Positions 35,776-47,244 of a DNA stretch of 64,000 bases are shown one piece after another; position 1 is the first letter of the stretch; each line of letters starts with the position of its first letter. Where the stretch lies: positions 24,114,639 to 24,178,638 of the forward strand of contig VZDJ01007753.1 in assembly GCA_008694505.1 (NCBI GenBank), in the 5' to 3' direction. The position numbers and the translations under genes are program-made. The notes beneath the pieces were generated by a model that worked only from the letters and a program-made list of their open reading frames with translations, searched no databases and was not told where the DNA came from. The stretch comes from Cyanoderma ruficeps. Lineage: Eukaryota > Chordata > Aves > Passeriformes > Timaliidae.

Positions 35776-37009
35776 ATAAAATACACTATGTAAAAGTTTA
35801 AAATGTTTTCCTCACTTCTGCTTTATTCCATGTTAGATTTCCTGCAACTACATCCATTCCATGGGTCTTCCTTTTCACCAACGTCTGACTGTGGCCCTTT
35901 CCTGTGCACATAATTATTTTGAGGTTGAAACTTTGAAGAAAAATTTTAAGTGATTTCTCACACTCAGTGAGTTAGTATATATTGAGAACAATAAGCCACA
36001 CCCTTAAACACAGTCTCAGTCATGACCAAGAGCATTCACTCATATATAAAACTGACTAGTTGCCCAAAGGAAGACACCACATAAGAATAAAAATAAGGAA
36101 ATCTCTGGACAGTGCATTAACACTGTTTATACTACTGCATATACAATTTCACCTTAGATTTTCTTGGATCAGAGGTTCACTTTGGAATACAAATATGGGA
36201 ACCAAACTGGCTGAGATGAGTAGGGGTTTAGCCTCAGTGGCTTATGCAGGAGGTTTCAACCTGAGACGATGGAAGGCAGGATACTGAAAGGATGGAAGTT
36301 AGTATGTTAATAGAATCATTCTATAATAGGCCATGTTTCTGGGTCTGGTTCTCAATTGGTTCAGGACCTGTCACATATAAGGTCATGTTCCTGCTCTGCA
36401 TTTGGGATTGGACCCCTTCCATCAGATATGCCTATGCATTGTTAAGTTCACCATGTCCCTTGGTCTTTGGGTCTTGCCCCTCAGATCATATGATTTATGT
36501 TTGTTATTTTCACTATTAGAATTCTTTATTTTTCAGGCAATTGCATCATTCCTGCCCCTCTATTTCTGCCATGCTTGCCCAGCTGGACCTGACTCGGAGT
36601 CACAGTAAGCCAGACTGTGACATACAAATAAACTTTTTTATTTTTTAGCATTTTAAAGTCATTTTCCTCACACAGAAAAATTTTAGAATTATAAACCTTC
36701 TGATGTCCCTTTATTCTGTACAATCATATGGACTGAACACTTTGGACTATTCTGCTGGATTTTGTATTTTGGATAAAAATTCCAGTTTTTCTAATATTTG
36801 GAATAAAAGATGCTTTTGAAAATTGGTATTAATTCCTTCCTTATTTTCAGAGCTTTTTTCTACAGCTGTTGTCACTGATGCTTCTATGTGACAAAGGAAA
36901 CAATGCTTTAGTCTCCACATGGTTAAAATTTGTAACGGGTTAACTTTTTAAAGTACTTAGAAAGTATTATTATTTATTCCACAGATTAACTGAAAATGCA
37001 TCCCTGTTG
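35776..37009. other. non-coding spacer
   Basis: No gene or repeat is recognised. Short plus-strand frames near 36060-36608 overlap in different phases and have no motif. Confidence 0.5.
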
Positions 37010-37299
37010 TTAAGGAATGTTAGGAGTGCCACTGGTTTTAGCAACTCAGCACCCAGGAATTACCCAGGAATTGCTTCTGCCCTACTGTTGGAGCCCAGCC
37101 CTGGACACTTGGGGACGTGGAGGTGCCAAATTGCAGGTTCACCCAGCAGCAAAGCTCAGCGTGTGTCCCATGCCTGGCCAGCTGCATGAACCACCACAGC
37201 CAAGGTGCTGCCTGCAACAGCACTTATGTACGGGATTTATATTCAACATAGGTGCAAACATATACAAGTTGCCTTCCTTCCTGCAGAGAGACGTCTCCT
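37010..37299. other. GC-rich unassigned block next to CR1
   Basis: GC-rich sequence leading directly into recognisable CR1. It may be the upstream part of the same CR1 copy, diverged beyond my recognition, or a separate repeat. Overlapping frames on both strands (37007-37394, 37038-37223) reflect low stop density in GC-rich DNA. Confidence 0.4.
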
Positions 37300-37802
37300 G
37301 CAGAGACATGGGCAACCACCATCTCTATGAAGTTCAACCAGGGAAAGAGCTGGATTCTGCACCTGGGATAGGGGAACCCTGGTTGTGTGTGTAGACTGGG
37401 GAATGAGAGACTGGAGAGCAGCACTGTGGAAAGGGCCCAGGGGGTCCTGGTCAATGGCAAAATGAACATGAGTCAGCAGTGCCCTGGCAGCCAGGAGGGC
37501 CAGCCCTGCCCTGGAGTGCAGGGCCAACATCACCAGCTGGGCAAGGGAGGGGATTGTCCTGCTCTGCTCTGCACTGGGGAAGCCTCAACTTAAATATTGT
37601 GTGCAGTTTTGGGCATCACAATATAAAAAAGACATTAAGCTATTAGAAAGCATCCAAAGGAGGGCAATGAGGTTGATTAAAGATCTGGAGGGGAAGCCTT
37701 ATGAGCAATGACTGAGATCACTGGTTTGTTCCATCTGGAGGAGACTGAGGGGAGACATCATTGCAGTCTGCAACCTCCTTTTAGGGGAAGAGAAGGGGCA
37801 AG
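37300..37802 (+). mobile_element. CR1 LINE fragment (ORF2 C-terminal part)
   Basis: 'tatgaagttcaaccagggaa', 'ctgcacctgggataggggaa' and 'ccctggttgtg' lead into 'gagagactggagagcagcac', 'aacatgagtcagcagtgccc', 'tgtgtgcagttttgggcatc' and 'ctgaggggagacatcattgc'. These parallel the ORF2 C-terminal coding region of a CR1 subfamily. The copy stops at about 37802 without reaching the usual 3' tail, and an LTR-like or tandem-repeat block follows. Several frameshifts and stops make it non-coding. Confidence 0.88.
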
Positions 37803-38395
37803 TGTTACAACCCACCCCTGGGGCAGGGTAGCTGAGCTTCTGGTTAAGAGATCCCTTGGGGAGGGTTGGAGTGAAACAACACTGAATTGTCACTTTTCTC
37901 ACAGTCACCGCTGACTACCAGCACAGATCCTTTGCTCTGATACTCATTGCTGGACCAAGGGCCATTTACCCATTGGCTCATCAGTCTTGTAGCTTGCTGG
38001 AGAATGAGACACACAAACCACATCACACATCATTTTGGGTTAGGTACAGACACCTGACCTGCTCCAGCAGCAGGTGGAGGGACACTAGGCCACAGTTGTT
38101 GCAACTGGCAGTTCCACTCCAGCCACCAGCACTGACCTCCTCACTAGCTTCATTCACACCAGTCCACCCAGTAGGTGGTTTTCAGGATACACAACATGCC
38201 TGTCCCAGTATCTGGCAGCAGGGACTTTGACCCATTCCAGTAGCTGGCATTGAGGCCACCCATTCTCTCCAGTCACTGTCACCACAGGGCAAAGTTCTCT
38301 ATGCCCCCCCTCTGACTCCAGATGGTGGCACTAAATCCAGTCATGTTGGCTACCCCAGTAGCTGGCACTCGGCAGCAAAACTGCAGGACCTAACA
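37803..38395. mobile_element. candidate LTR-like block with degenerate tandem repeats
   Basis: It begins TGTTACAAC and ends CCTAACA, giving a 5-base terminal inverted repeat (tgtta/taaca) with TG...CA ends. However, no exact target duplication flanks these ends and no AATAAA is present in either direction. The right half is made of diverged units built around 'ccagtagctggcactgaggc'. It may be an ERV LTR, ERV internal sequence, or a minisatellite that arose next to the CR1. Short frames through it are not genes. Confidence 0.45.
38060..38385. repeat. degenerate minisatellite, units about 28-55 bp
   Basis: Recurring cores such as ccagtagctggca, ccagtatctggca, cccagtaggtgg, ccagatggtggca and ccagtagctggca occur near 38063, 38117, 38167, 38209, 38237, 38269, 38319 and 38355. 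Spacing varies between about 28 and 54, so the array has decayed. Confidence 0.6.
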
Positions 38396-39329
38396 AGACC
38401 ATCTGGAGAGCTATTTTTTGACAATCCCTGTTTGATTTATTTATGCTGAATATAACTTAAATAGCTTTCAATACAGAATATACCCAAATATGGCTTCAGT
38501 CTCAACATTTTCCCAGATTTTAAATACAGAGATCTGGTTTATGTTGTTTTCATGCCGTTATCCAATACTCTAGCATCTTGTAGAATTAAGGTTGTAAGAG
38601 AGAGGTGCTGTGAAATTTCTACAGAGCCAAGACCTGATGTGTAATTCCTTTGTAACTAAGATGTCGATTTTGCTATGATTGCTGCCAGAAGATCCTTCCA
38701 CATATTGCACTCAGGAATCCTGAATCGGGCTGTGAGGGTTGTCTGCAAGAGTCAGGGCATAAAGGCTGCCAAAATTTAAAAGAAGTGCTAAGATCATTTG
38801 GCCACCTCCAAAACTCTACTCCTCCTTGGCTTCTCCCACTCCTTTCTTTGAAGAGGATCATAGCTGAAGTGCTGAGCTGCGATAGGAAAATTGTATCTCT
38901 TAAAACATTTAAATCTTTCCACCCCCTAATTGAAAATTGCCAAACAACAGATTGCAAAGGCAGCTTTGACTACTGTGATTACAAGTTTCATACCATTTGT
39001 CTGTTAAGTTCAAGATGGAAAGGTAGCCTGAAAGCTGCCAGTATTTTTTGTTTATTTTTTAAGAGTCATCTGTTTCAAGAAAGATTGAGATAAGGTGGAA
39101 AGAACAAAAAACAAAAAATGGGGAAAAAAAGTTGTTAGCCAAGAGCAAACAAATTACATATGCATGCTACAGAAATCAGGCACATATCACGAGCCCCTCC
39201 TTAAATAAATTCATTGCTGCCAGACTGATGGAAATTTTGCACCGCAGGGAATATTGTCAGACTGCTGGTATCTCAGGTCTGACTATCTTAGCTCTAGACT
39301 AGCCATTCAGTTCTGTTCTTTGCCTTTTA

Positions 39330-39358
39330 GTTTATCTTAGCTCTAAACTAAGATAAAC
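39330..39358. repeat. 11-bp perfect inverted repeat
   Basis: gtttatcttag (39330-39340) and ctaagataaac (39348-39358) are exact reverse complements around a 7-base loop. A diverged direct copy of the left arm and loop lies about 50 bases upstream (near 39282). Confidence 0.9.
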
Positions 39359-40022
39359 CGAAGAGATTGCTCATCTGATGTCCATTTTTGCTGTTTTCTC
39401 CTTGGATATCTCTAATAAAATTTATACCAAAAATATCAATTAGAGCAACTTTTCTGAATTACATTTTCAATCCAAAATGTGCTAATGTTGCACGTTCCGT
39501 TTGAAAATCCTTTCAGTTTTGGATTAAGGGAAGCAACAAAGACAATGTGTACGCTGTAGGTGGAAAAGTGGGAACAAGATATACATCTTTGATAATGTGA
39601 TAAATTACTCAGATGACTAAAGAAAACTTACTTTCAGTCCCACTGATACAATGATCACAGAGGTCTGAAAGTCTGACTTTTTCTCTGGAATTTCCCCTTG
39701 CAAATCACCCTTGCAGAATTAGCAACACAAAGTAAATTGAGATGATACTCTTTCCATTCTAAGGCTGCCATTTTGACCAGAATGGTTATGCTAGATTACT
39801 GTTTATATATGTTGCTTTTTTAATCCCTAGATCCATGGAAGAAAGAGATACTAGTTGCAAACTATTAATTAATGAATCTTATTACTTTAATCAGCCATGT
39901 CTAAATCTGAGAACAGAACATTTTCTTTTAAGTTAAATTGATAAATGTATTTAAATACATATGAAGTAAGTCTAATTTCCTTTCGTTATTCTGCTTTAAT
40001 AAGTAGACATTATGGCCAGTAA

Positions 40023-40073
40023 GTAGCTGACATTAGGAGATTTGTCAGTAGCTAACATTAAGAGATTTGGTCA
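40023..40073. repeat. 25-bp tandem duplication
   Basis: Two units starting 'gtagctRacattaRgagattt' begin at 40023 and 40048, with about three differences between them. Confidence 0.9.
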
Positions 40074-41560
40074 AAAATTACATTACTGAAACTGTCACAT
40101 GGATCTGTGCTGAATGACTGACCCAAGTAGGAGTTACATAAAAAAGGACAAGTTCTAAGAGAGTAAAGAGCCTTACTCTGAATTTGAAACTAGCATACAG
40201 GAACTAAAAGGAACTGATAAAGCGATTATTAACAAAAATTGCTAAAGAATTTCTGGTTTTCAGTATATATATCAATCTAGAGCAGCAGTTAGTATTAAAA
40301 TACCTTGATGTTTAGACTATATTACCTTATGTCAGTTTGTCAAAATGAGGGACGATTGCAGAATACTTCCTGAAGATCAAATGAAACCAAAATAAATTAG
40401 TTCAGCTGTTATAATTTATTACAATAGTCATATATTTGTATTTATATAATAAATAATAACAAAATATTCTAATATAGTAATCATATTCCAAGTAATAAAT
40501 GTTTAGAATAATACCATAGAAATTAACTCAAAATTCTAGAGAACATAGTATATTTTATACACAGTAATTCTTGAGAATTACAATGCTTAAAAACTGAAAT
40601 GCCTGATTCCTACTGCAATAATAGGTAAGATGCTTAATGTGTTGATACTTTATGGTTGCAGGATATGTGATGAATTTACTCTGACAACTTTTATACATAT
40701 TATATAATCTATTTGACATGAATCATATATTTTAAGGATATAAAAAACTAGTAAAATTAAAACCCTGAAGAACATCTGCATATATATTTTTCATTAAAAA
40801 CTGTAAAGGCAAATTATGTCAACTTTATTGTCTTTCAAAAATCACAAGTAATAGGATAAAGCATAGGAAAGGCAATTCTAAAAAGTATATTGCTAGTTTC
40901 CTCATAAGTTCCCATTTTATTTGTCACACAATTAAAAGATAATTTTTTATGGATGTTTTTTATTACAATCATTTTTCTCCACATTTAAGTCAGGAATTTC
41001 TCATGGCTCATGCAAATTTTCAGTATGTTTCTTATCAACTTGTGAAATCTTTTCTACAATTGCCCTCTTTTGCTAAAGAGTATTTTCAATATTTTTAAGG
41101 TATAATTTACAGCAAAAACTAATAATTTTTGAAAACCCCTTAAATTTCTTTGGTGTGGTTATCTATGTATCACCATTGTTGTCACCACACATTGCCTAGT
41201 AATATTTTCACTTCAGGAGGAATTTTACATTTCCCATTTTTAAAGTTCCAAATCCACAGATCTTATAACACTCTCATGCTGATAATGCACTTTAGTAATT
41301 GTGCTGTACAGCAAATATTTCTGTGTGCGAGCTTTAAATAGTTATTCAGCTGAATAACACCACAAATCAGAGGCTATATTTAAAATGCCAGCATGTTCTT
41401 TCCATTAATATTACAGGAATGAGACTGGCATTATTACCAATGCATAACAAATGAGACTCAATGAGTAACTGCAAGGCATACTGCCCCCGTGTACAGCTGT
41501 GCTATCATAAGTACATTATTTTGTTCACTGCATCATAAGATATATATTCTGTAAGAGAAG

Positions 41561-42367
41561 TGTGCTGGTTTTGGCTGAGATAATCTTTTAAATGTGATAA
41601 ACAGAAGCTAAAGGCCACATTATGTTGGCATATCTCCATTGCATAATCAAAGCTCTAAACAAAATACACTAAGCTGAATATTGAAGTAATTTTTAAAGGC
41701 GTTAAAAACAGTCAGACTGTTCTCTGTCTGTTCTATCCAATAGCAACAAGAATGATCTGTCCTATAAATAAACTGTTTCTGTTTCGCTCCCATACATTGT
41801 CTTCTGCCAAGCTTTTTCAATTTAGGATTGTAATATCATCAAAACAGCTCATTGTCTTTATTGCCATAGCCATCTCATAAGAAAGACAAGGTATACAGTG
41901 CTATATTTTGGAGTCTGCTGACCAGTTTCAAGATCTTTTCTGCTTCTCATGTTGCTTTACCAGCTAAATGGCTGGAAATACACAAGAAATTGGAAAGGGA
42001 CACATTGACCCTAACTGAAAAAACGGATATTCCATGTCATAGTACATTATCCTCAGCAATAAAAATTAGACAGAGAGGGAGGAGGTGGGGATGTTTGGAG
42101 TTGTGGAGTTTGTCTTCCAATATCTGCTAATCATAATGAATCCCTGCTCTCCAGGAGAGGGACTAAACATCTATCTGCTAATGGGAAGTATTGAATCGAT
42201 TCTTCTTTTTGCTTTACCTGCATATGCAGCTTTTGCTTCTCTTATTAAGCTGTCTTTATTTTGACCCATGAGATTTCTCACACTTTTGATTTTCTTTCCC
42301 ATCCCTTCTGGGGAGGACAGAGTGAGCAGCTGTGTGCGACTTAGCTGCCTACCAGAGTTAACCCACA
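41561..42367 (+). mobile_element. ERVL-like solo LTR, old copy
   Basis: It starts TGTGCTGGTTTTGGCTGAGA, as the LTR at 15914 does. After a diverged U3 it shows 'aaagggacacattgacccta', 'ggatattccatgtc' and 'tcagcaataaaaatta' (promoter region). The 3' part 'gctttacctgcatatgcagc', 'cttattaagctgtctttatt', 'ttgacccatgagatttctca' and 'cagagttaacccacaa' matches the U5 end of this avian LTR family as I know it. The element is about 807 bases, nearly twice the length of the 15914 copy, which seems to lack most of the U5 part. No target duplication is visible, consistent with age. The internal retroviral region is absent. Confidence 0.75.
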
Positions 42368-43861
42368 AAAACCATGAAAGAGAAATTTGAATAAAGTATT
42401 TCTCAGCTATTGCATGAGAACATCTAGACAAACTTCAGCTTGTCTCTAGCCAAAAAAATTTTGATTTCCTCTGTGAGTGCTCAGAAAAAGCTACACCATC
42501 CTGGCTGTCAGTAAACATAATGTAAGTTGGTTTCCAATCTAGTGTCTTCTGAAGAGTTAAAAATACAATTCAAATGACAAAAAAAAAGAAAAAAAAGAGC
42601 TTGTCAGGGGAAATTTGGTTATCAATATCTTTTTTTACTTCTTGTGAACAGATGACTTCTCAATCAGATTATGGTTTTTTCAGTTTTTGCATGTGAGGAC
42701 ACCTAAAGACTACTCTACTTTTAAGTATCAATCCTTCCTAAATGTCAATACATAGCCTAGCTCAATATCCAGTGCTCAAGTCCCTCTAGAGTCCCATCAG
42801 CTTCTCCTATTACGGTTTCATCTGCCATTCATTACTGCCATTGTTAGAGCCTCTTTCAAAATCAAATTTTGTCAATCACCCCAAATTTATAGAAACATAT
42901 ACACAGATGAAAATCTTGTTCTCAACAGGCTGAAATATATTTTTAATATTTGGAAGAGAAGCGGGCATAGATCTCACCATATTAGCTTATCTTGTAAGGT
43001 GGGAAATAAAGGGTATTCATTATTCTATGTTCTCTTGGTGAACACCTGAGTTTGCTTTAAGTGACAAAATTTACTTTGGTGCATAGGACCAGCTTACTGT
43101 GACAACAGGACAAAAGAAGCTGCTGCACATAGGCAAATTTCACCCTTTACCTCCATCATCATTTATTGCATTTCAGTTCCGTTTTATTGAGTAAAACAGA
43201 ACCAAACATGTAATCTTCATGATTTTATGAAATGCATAACTTTCTAGTCTTAAAATGATGATATTCCTTTCTCCTGAATCTTTCTGAACCCTATTTAGAG
43301 GGTTAAAAGTCAGTTGAATGAACTTCACAATTACACCAATTTTTTAGTGTGCATGTATGCTGATTGGAACCAAAAGGTGACAAAATTGGATGCAGTATTT
43401 TATAAGAAATCTTAATACAAGTACAGAACTTCAGTTAAAGAGTTACAAAATGGGAGGCACAAAAGACCATTTTGTTCAACTCTGGAGTTAAGTGGAGGGA
43501 GACACAAACTGAAAAAGGCAAAAACACCAGAGCTATTGTAGGTCTCAAAAATATATCCCTCAGTTCCCATTATTAAATGCTGCAGAAAGGTCAAGTAGCG
43601 CTAAAATAGTGTAAGGGCCATAACTGGTAATTATGAAGAAGCCATCAACATTTTTTTGCCTGAAAACTTTTCAAAATCTAATTAAACCAAATGAAATCAG
43701 TAATGCAAAAAATATACTCTATAAAAAGTCCTAATAATTAATAAATAATGATAAATAAATAATAACCTCCTTATAGTCCCCTATAAAATAAATTATGTTT
43801 CTCCTGGAGAAACTGGCAGGTGATGGCTTGAGTTAGTCCACTGTTCGCTTCATAAAAATCT
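42368..43861. other. AT-rich desert
   Basis: Nothing recognised; an A-rich tract lies at 42579-42597. Short reverse frames have no motif. Confidence 0.55.
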
Positions 43862-44280
43862 GATTGGTGAGGCCCAGAGAGTGCTGGTGAATTGGGTTAC
43901 ATCCAGCAGGCAGCTCGTCAGAAGTGCAGCTCACCAGGGCTCAGTATTGGGGCCAGGCTTGTATAATGTTTTTATTAATGATCTGGTAATATTTTTATTG
44001 ACGATCTGGGTGAGGGGTTCCAGTGTACACTCAGTTGGTTTGCAGATGACACCAGGTTGGGTGGGAGTGTTGATCTGTTGGAGGGCAGGAAGGCTCTGCA
44101 GAGGGATCTGGACAGGCTGGATTGATGGGCTGAAGTCAATGGTCTGAGGTTCAACAAGGCCCAGTGCTGGTTCCTGTCCCTGGGTCACAACAACCCCAGG
44201 CAGCTCCACAGGCTGAGGGAAGAGTCACTGGAAAGATGTCCAGTGGACAAGGACCAGGTCATGTTTGTCACATGGCTAAA
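43862..44280 (+). mobile_element. CR1 LINE, left part, reverse-transcriptase region
   Basis: This is the upstream half of a CR1 copy that continues at 44839. The plus frame encodes [18 protein letters not shown], which corresponds to the conserved PQGSVLGP...FxNDL block of the CR1 reverse transcriptase. The 'gcagatgacacc' a little further on encodes the ADDT catalytic motif, but in another frame. The frame change is explained by a 23-bp duplication (43964-44009). Further stops follow. The element reads from left to right, is 5' truncated near 43862, and is cut at 44280 by an LTR insertion. Confidence 0.93.
43964..44009. repeat. 23-bp tandem duplication in the CR1 RT region
   Basis: 'tttttattRaYgatctgg' occurs at 43969-43986 and at 43992-44009. 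Because 23 is not a multiple of three, the duplication breaks the reverse-transcriptase frame. Confidence 0.9.
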
Positions 44281-44838
44281 TGTAGCAGTGCAGGGTTTGG
44301 GTTTTCCAATGTTTTATATACTTTGTAACATGTTTGCAATGGTTCTGTCCCAATCCTCCCTCTACAAACCCCCTGGTGATGTGGCCCTTGAGTTTCCCTG
44401 GTGTCAATCACTTTATAAGATATGGAAAATTCTGGGGAAAAAGCCCTGGGATTGGTCTAGGTACCTGAGAGACACCTTCTTCCATTGTTGTGTTAAGTTT
44501 CTGTGCTGGGCTACACCCCCCTTTTCACTGGTCATTGGTCCTGAGCTTCTTTCTGTCTGGGAGCTGCCCCCACACTTAAGGTGGTGCTTTGTCTCTCCCA
44601 GCGCTCTTGCATCAGGGGTTCAGCCTGTTCACCTGAGCTCCTGAACCCTGTGCCTCCCTGGACTGACATCTGCACATGGGAGGTAATAAAACCACCTAAA
44701 ACCTAGCAAGAGCCCTCTCTTTTCTTCCACGCAGCCGATCACGCCTTAGCCTGAGATTCTGAGCAGCAAACCTCTGACACATAGAATCCCGGGGGCGAGC
44801 TAGCTGGTGAAGCAGCCGCCAGAAACCAGACTTCTATA
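44281..44838 (+). mobile_element. solo ERV LTR nested in CR1
   Basis: A 558-bp element starts TGTAGCAGTGCAGGGTTTGG and is bracketed by an exact 6-bp duplication, gctaaa, at 44275-44280 and 44839-44844. Removing the LTR and one duplication copy makes the CR1 sequence continuous across the site (ggctaaacacaagcc against a usual ggctgaacatgagcc), which fixes the borders independently. It has 'cacttaaggtgg' (TATA region) and AATAAA at 44685-44690, then a U5. It shares its start, this box and 'aataaaacc' with 26102-26719. The 3' border reads CTATA rather than the usual CA. No internal genes remain. The 133-codon frame at 44243-44644 is a shadow. Confidence 0.93.
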
Positions 44839-45484
44839 GCTAAACACAAGCCATTGTGTGCCCAGGTGGCCAAGAAGGTCAGTGGCATCCTGGCCTGTAT
44901 CAGCAATAGTGTGGGCAGCAGGACCAGGACAGGCATTGCCCCCCATATTCAGCACTGGTGAGGCTGCACCTCCAGTCCTGTGTTCAGTTCTGGGCCCCTC
45001 AATACAATAAAGATATTGTGATGCTGGAACATGTCCAGAGAAGGGCAACAGAGCTGGGGAAGGGTCTGGAGCAAAAGTCTTATGAGAAGCAGCTGAGGGA
45101 GCTGAGGTTGTTTAGCCCAGAGGAAATGAGGGCCAAAGTCTTATTAGTCTCTATAATTACCTGAAAGGTGGTTGTAGGAGGTGGAAGTCAGTCACTTCTC
45201 CCATTCTACTGGTGATAGGAAAAGGGAAACAGCTTCAGCTTCTTCCAAGGGATGTGTAGCTTGAATGTTAGGAAAAATGCCTTCACTAAAAGCGTTATCA
45301 AATGTTGGAACAAGGTGGCAAGGGAGTAGCAGAATCAACATTCCTGAAAATGGTAAAAAAATATGTAGATGTGGCATCTAGGAGCATAGTTTACTGGTGG
45401 ACTTGGAGTGTTATCTTAAGTGTTGGACTTGATCTTAGACGCCCTTTCAAACCCTACTGATCCTGTGATTCTGAGATTCTATAT
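44839..45484 (+). mobile_element. CR1 LINE, right part with 3' terminus
   Basis: It resumes the CR1 copy interrupted at 44280: 'gtgtgcccaggtggccaaga', 'ggcatcctggcctgtatcag', 'cactggtgaggctgcacctc', 'gtccagagaagggcaacaga', 'gtgttggacttgatcttaga', closing with 'gtgattctgagattctatat'. This is the C-terminal end of ORF2 and the 3' tail. Indels and stops break the frame. Together the two parts cover about 1.06 kb of CR1. Confidence 0.95.
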
Positions 45485-47230
45485 ATGGAATAGTATTTTC
45501 TTTATCTCTTTCTTTTTAATGTGTTATGAAAAGAATAATTATGTTTCATATCAATAAAGGAATTATATCAATAAAATATATTATCAAAATAATTTGAAAA
45601 TTTTTCAATTATCTTTTTTGGTTGGTCACTTGGTTGGCTAATTGTGGGCCTTTTCAGTAAGTTTCATCAACAGGATGAGATGAGAAAGATATATTTTCTG
45701 TATCAATCCCAAACAATCAGTTAAAAGGAGTAGTAGCATTTTCATTAAGCAATAAGTATTAGAATGTCAGTATTTCAGTGAGTCAAATACAATTTTAATC
45801 CTTTCTACACAAACTTCCCAACATGCTATTAACAAGGTTTTCTATTGTTTCACATATGAACTTGCTTTTTCATTAGAACTCTCAGTGTGTGATTAGCTGT
45901 TAATACGTGAGGAGGCATCATTTTTGACAGTGGTTCAGGAAAAAGGAGCTCAAATCTCATTCTCAAAAATTATTTGGGAATATCCTATTGTAGATAAAAA
46001 AAGACTCTTTTTGGAGCCCATAAGTGGTTGTGAAGTGCTTGAACATCTCAAAGATTTTTGGATTAACATATTAAAATTATATTTGAAAGACAACTGTACA
46101 CCAAGAAGTATGCATGATTTCCACAGAAATCTCCAGGCCAAGTTACTCTTTCTCAGTACCTGTTTGTAAGTACTGAAACACTGGCAAATTGCTACATTTG
46201 CTCAGGACCAACTTCACAGACCATTTCTATACACCGCTATCTTGAAAGAAACATGTAAGCACCTGAAATTACTGTCAACATAAAATCGTGAACCATAACT
46301 TGTAAAGGCCAGTTAAAGTTGGCTCCTAAGCATTAACCATATATTCCAAACATATGCTGATTTTCTAACTTGATGTCTTCTAGCAAGAATTGTTGCACAT
46401 ACCGATAAGCAGTCTAGCAAAACAACAAAATCATCCAGAAAACTTTTCTTTGAAACTGTATCACAGATTACATCTTGATGTTATTATGACACTATGTCAT
46501 GCCCAGTGTATTCTGATTGCAAACATGGTCTTATTAAGATAAAATTTTCAGGGAAATTATACTTTATTGAGGGCCACACTGAAAAAAACTCTTTGGTGTA
46601 ATGTCTCTGTTTCATATTTAGGGCATTGAGCTGACATAAATAAAATAATAAATCTAGTTAATATCAATATCCAGAAGTCATGCAGGAATTCTTCCAATAC
46701 GGTTTTTTGTTACATAGTTTCAATATGATATTATCTGACTGTCTTAAAGATAATGAGAATTTTTTGATTCATGATAGGATTTTATTTTTGAATACTTTAA
46801 ACTCAACTTCAAGGATAAAAAGTATTTATTTATTATGTATTTATTATAATACTTTTGGAGACCAATTTGTCAAATTCATGGTGGACATTTCACTTTGATA
46901 ACTGTACTGCATCACATTGAAAAGGAGATATGTGTCTGTTTCATGACACATAAGCTGGATTTTCTGTGTGTTTCGATTAGGTCAGCGAAAAGGACTACGT
47001 ACTTTTATATTGAGAAATAGTCATGCTTCTAGCAATTAATTAATTTGCAGTTGCAAAAAAAAGTCACAGTATCTTCAAAAGCAGCTACATTAAAAAACAC
47101 ATCTTGAAATTAATGTTGCTATTTCTCCCGGTGCTTTTTTTCTGATCAATTTTTCTTTTTTAAAGAAAAGGTGTTAAAAAAAAGCTAGTTACGTAATCTG
47201 TCTTTTTATATGCTGTCTGACTGAATTGTG

Positions 47231-47244
47231 CACACACACACACA
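47231..47244. repeat. (CA)7 microsatellite
   Basis: Uninterrupted CA dinucleotide run. Confidence 0.95.

Larger units (their letters stand above)
38396..41560. other. AT-rich desert
   Basis: No gene is recognised. The part at about 38670-39060 is less AT-rich and opens frames on both strands (102 codons plus, 94 codons minus) but shows no known domain. The strands overlap, so at most one could be real. The small inverted and tandem repeats at 39330 and 40023 are listed separately. Confidence 0.5.

Noticed and set aside
38673..39093. Overlapping open frames on both strands
   Set aside because: Mutually shadowing frames without motif, splice sites or poly(A) context to support a gene.
44243..44644. 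133-codon plus frame
   Set aside because: Spans the CR1-LTR junction and U3; not a retroviral or host protein.
3099..44838. An intact endogenous retrovirus between same-family LTRs
   Set aside because: The LTRs are scattered, differ in family or orientation, mostly carry their own target duplications, and have no gag, pol or env sequence between them, so they are solo LTRs.
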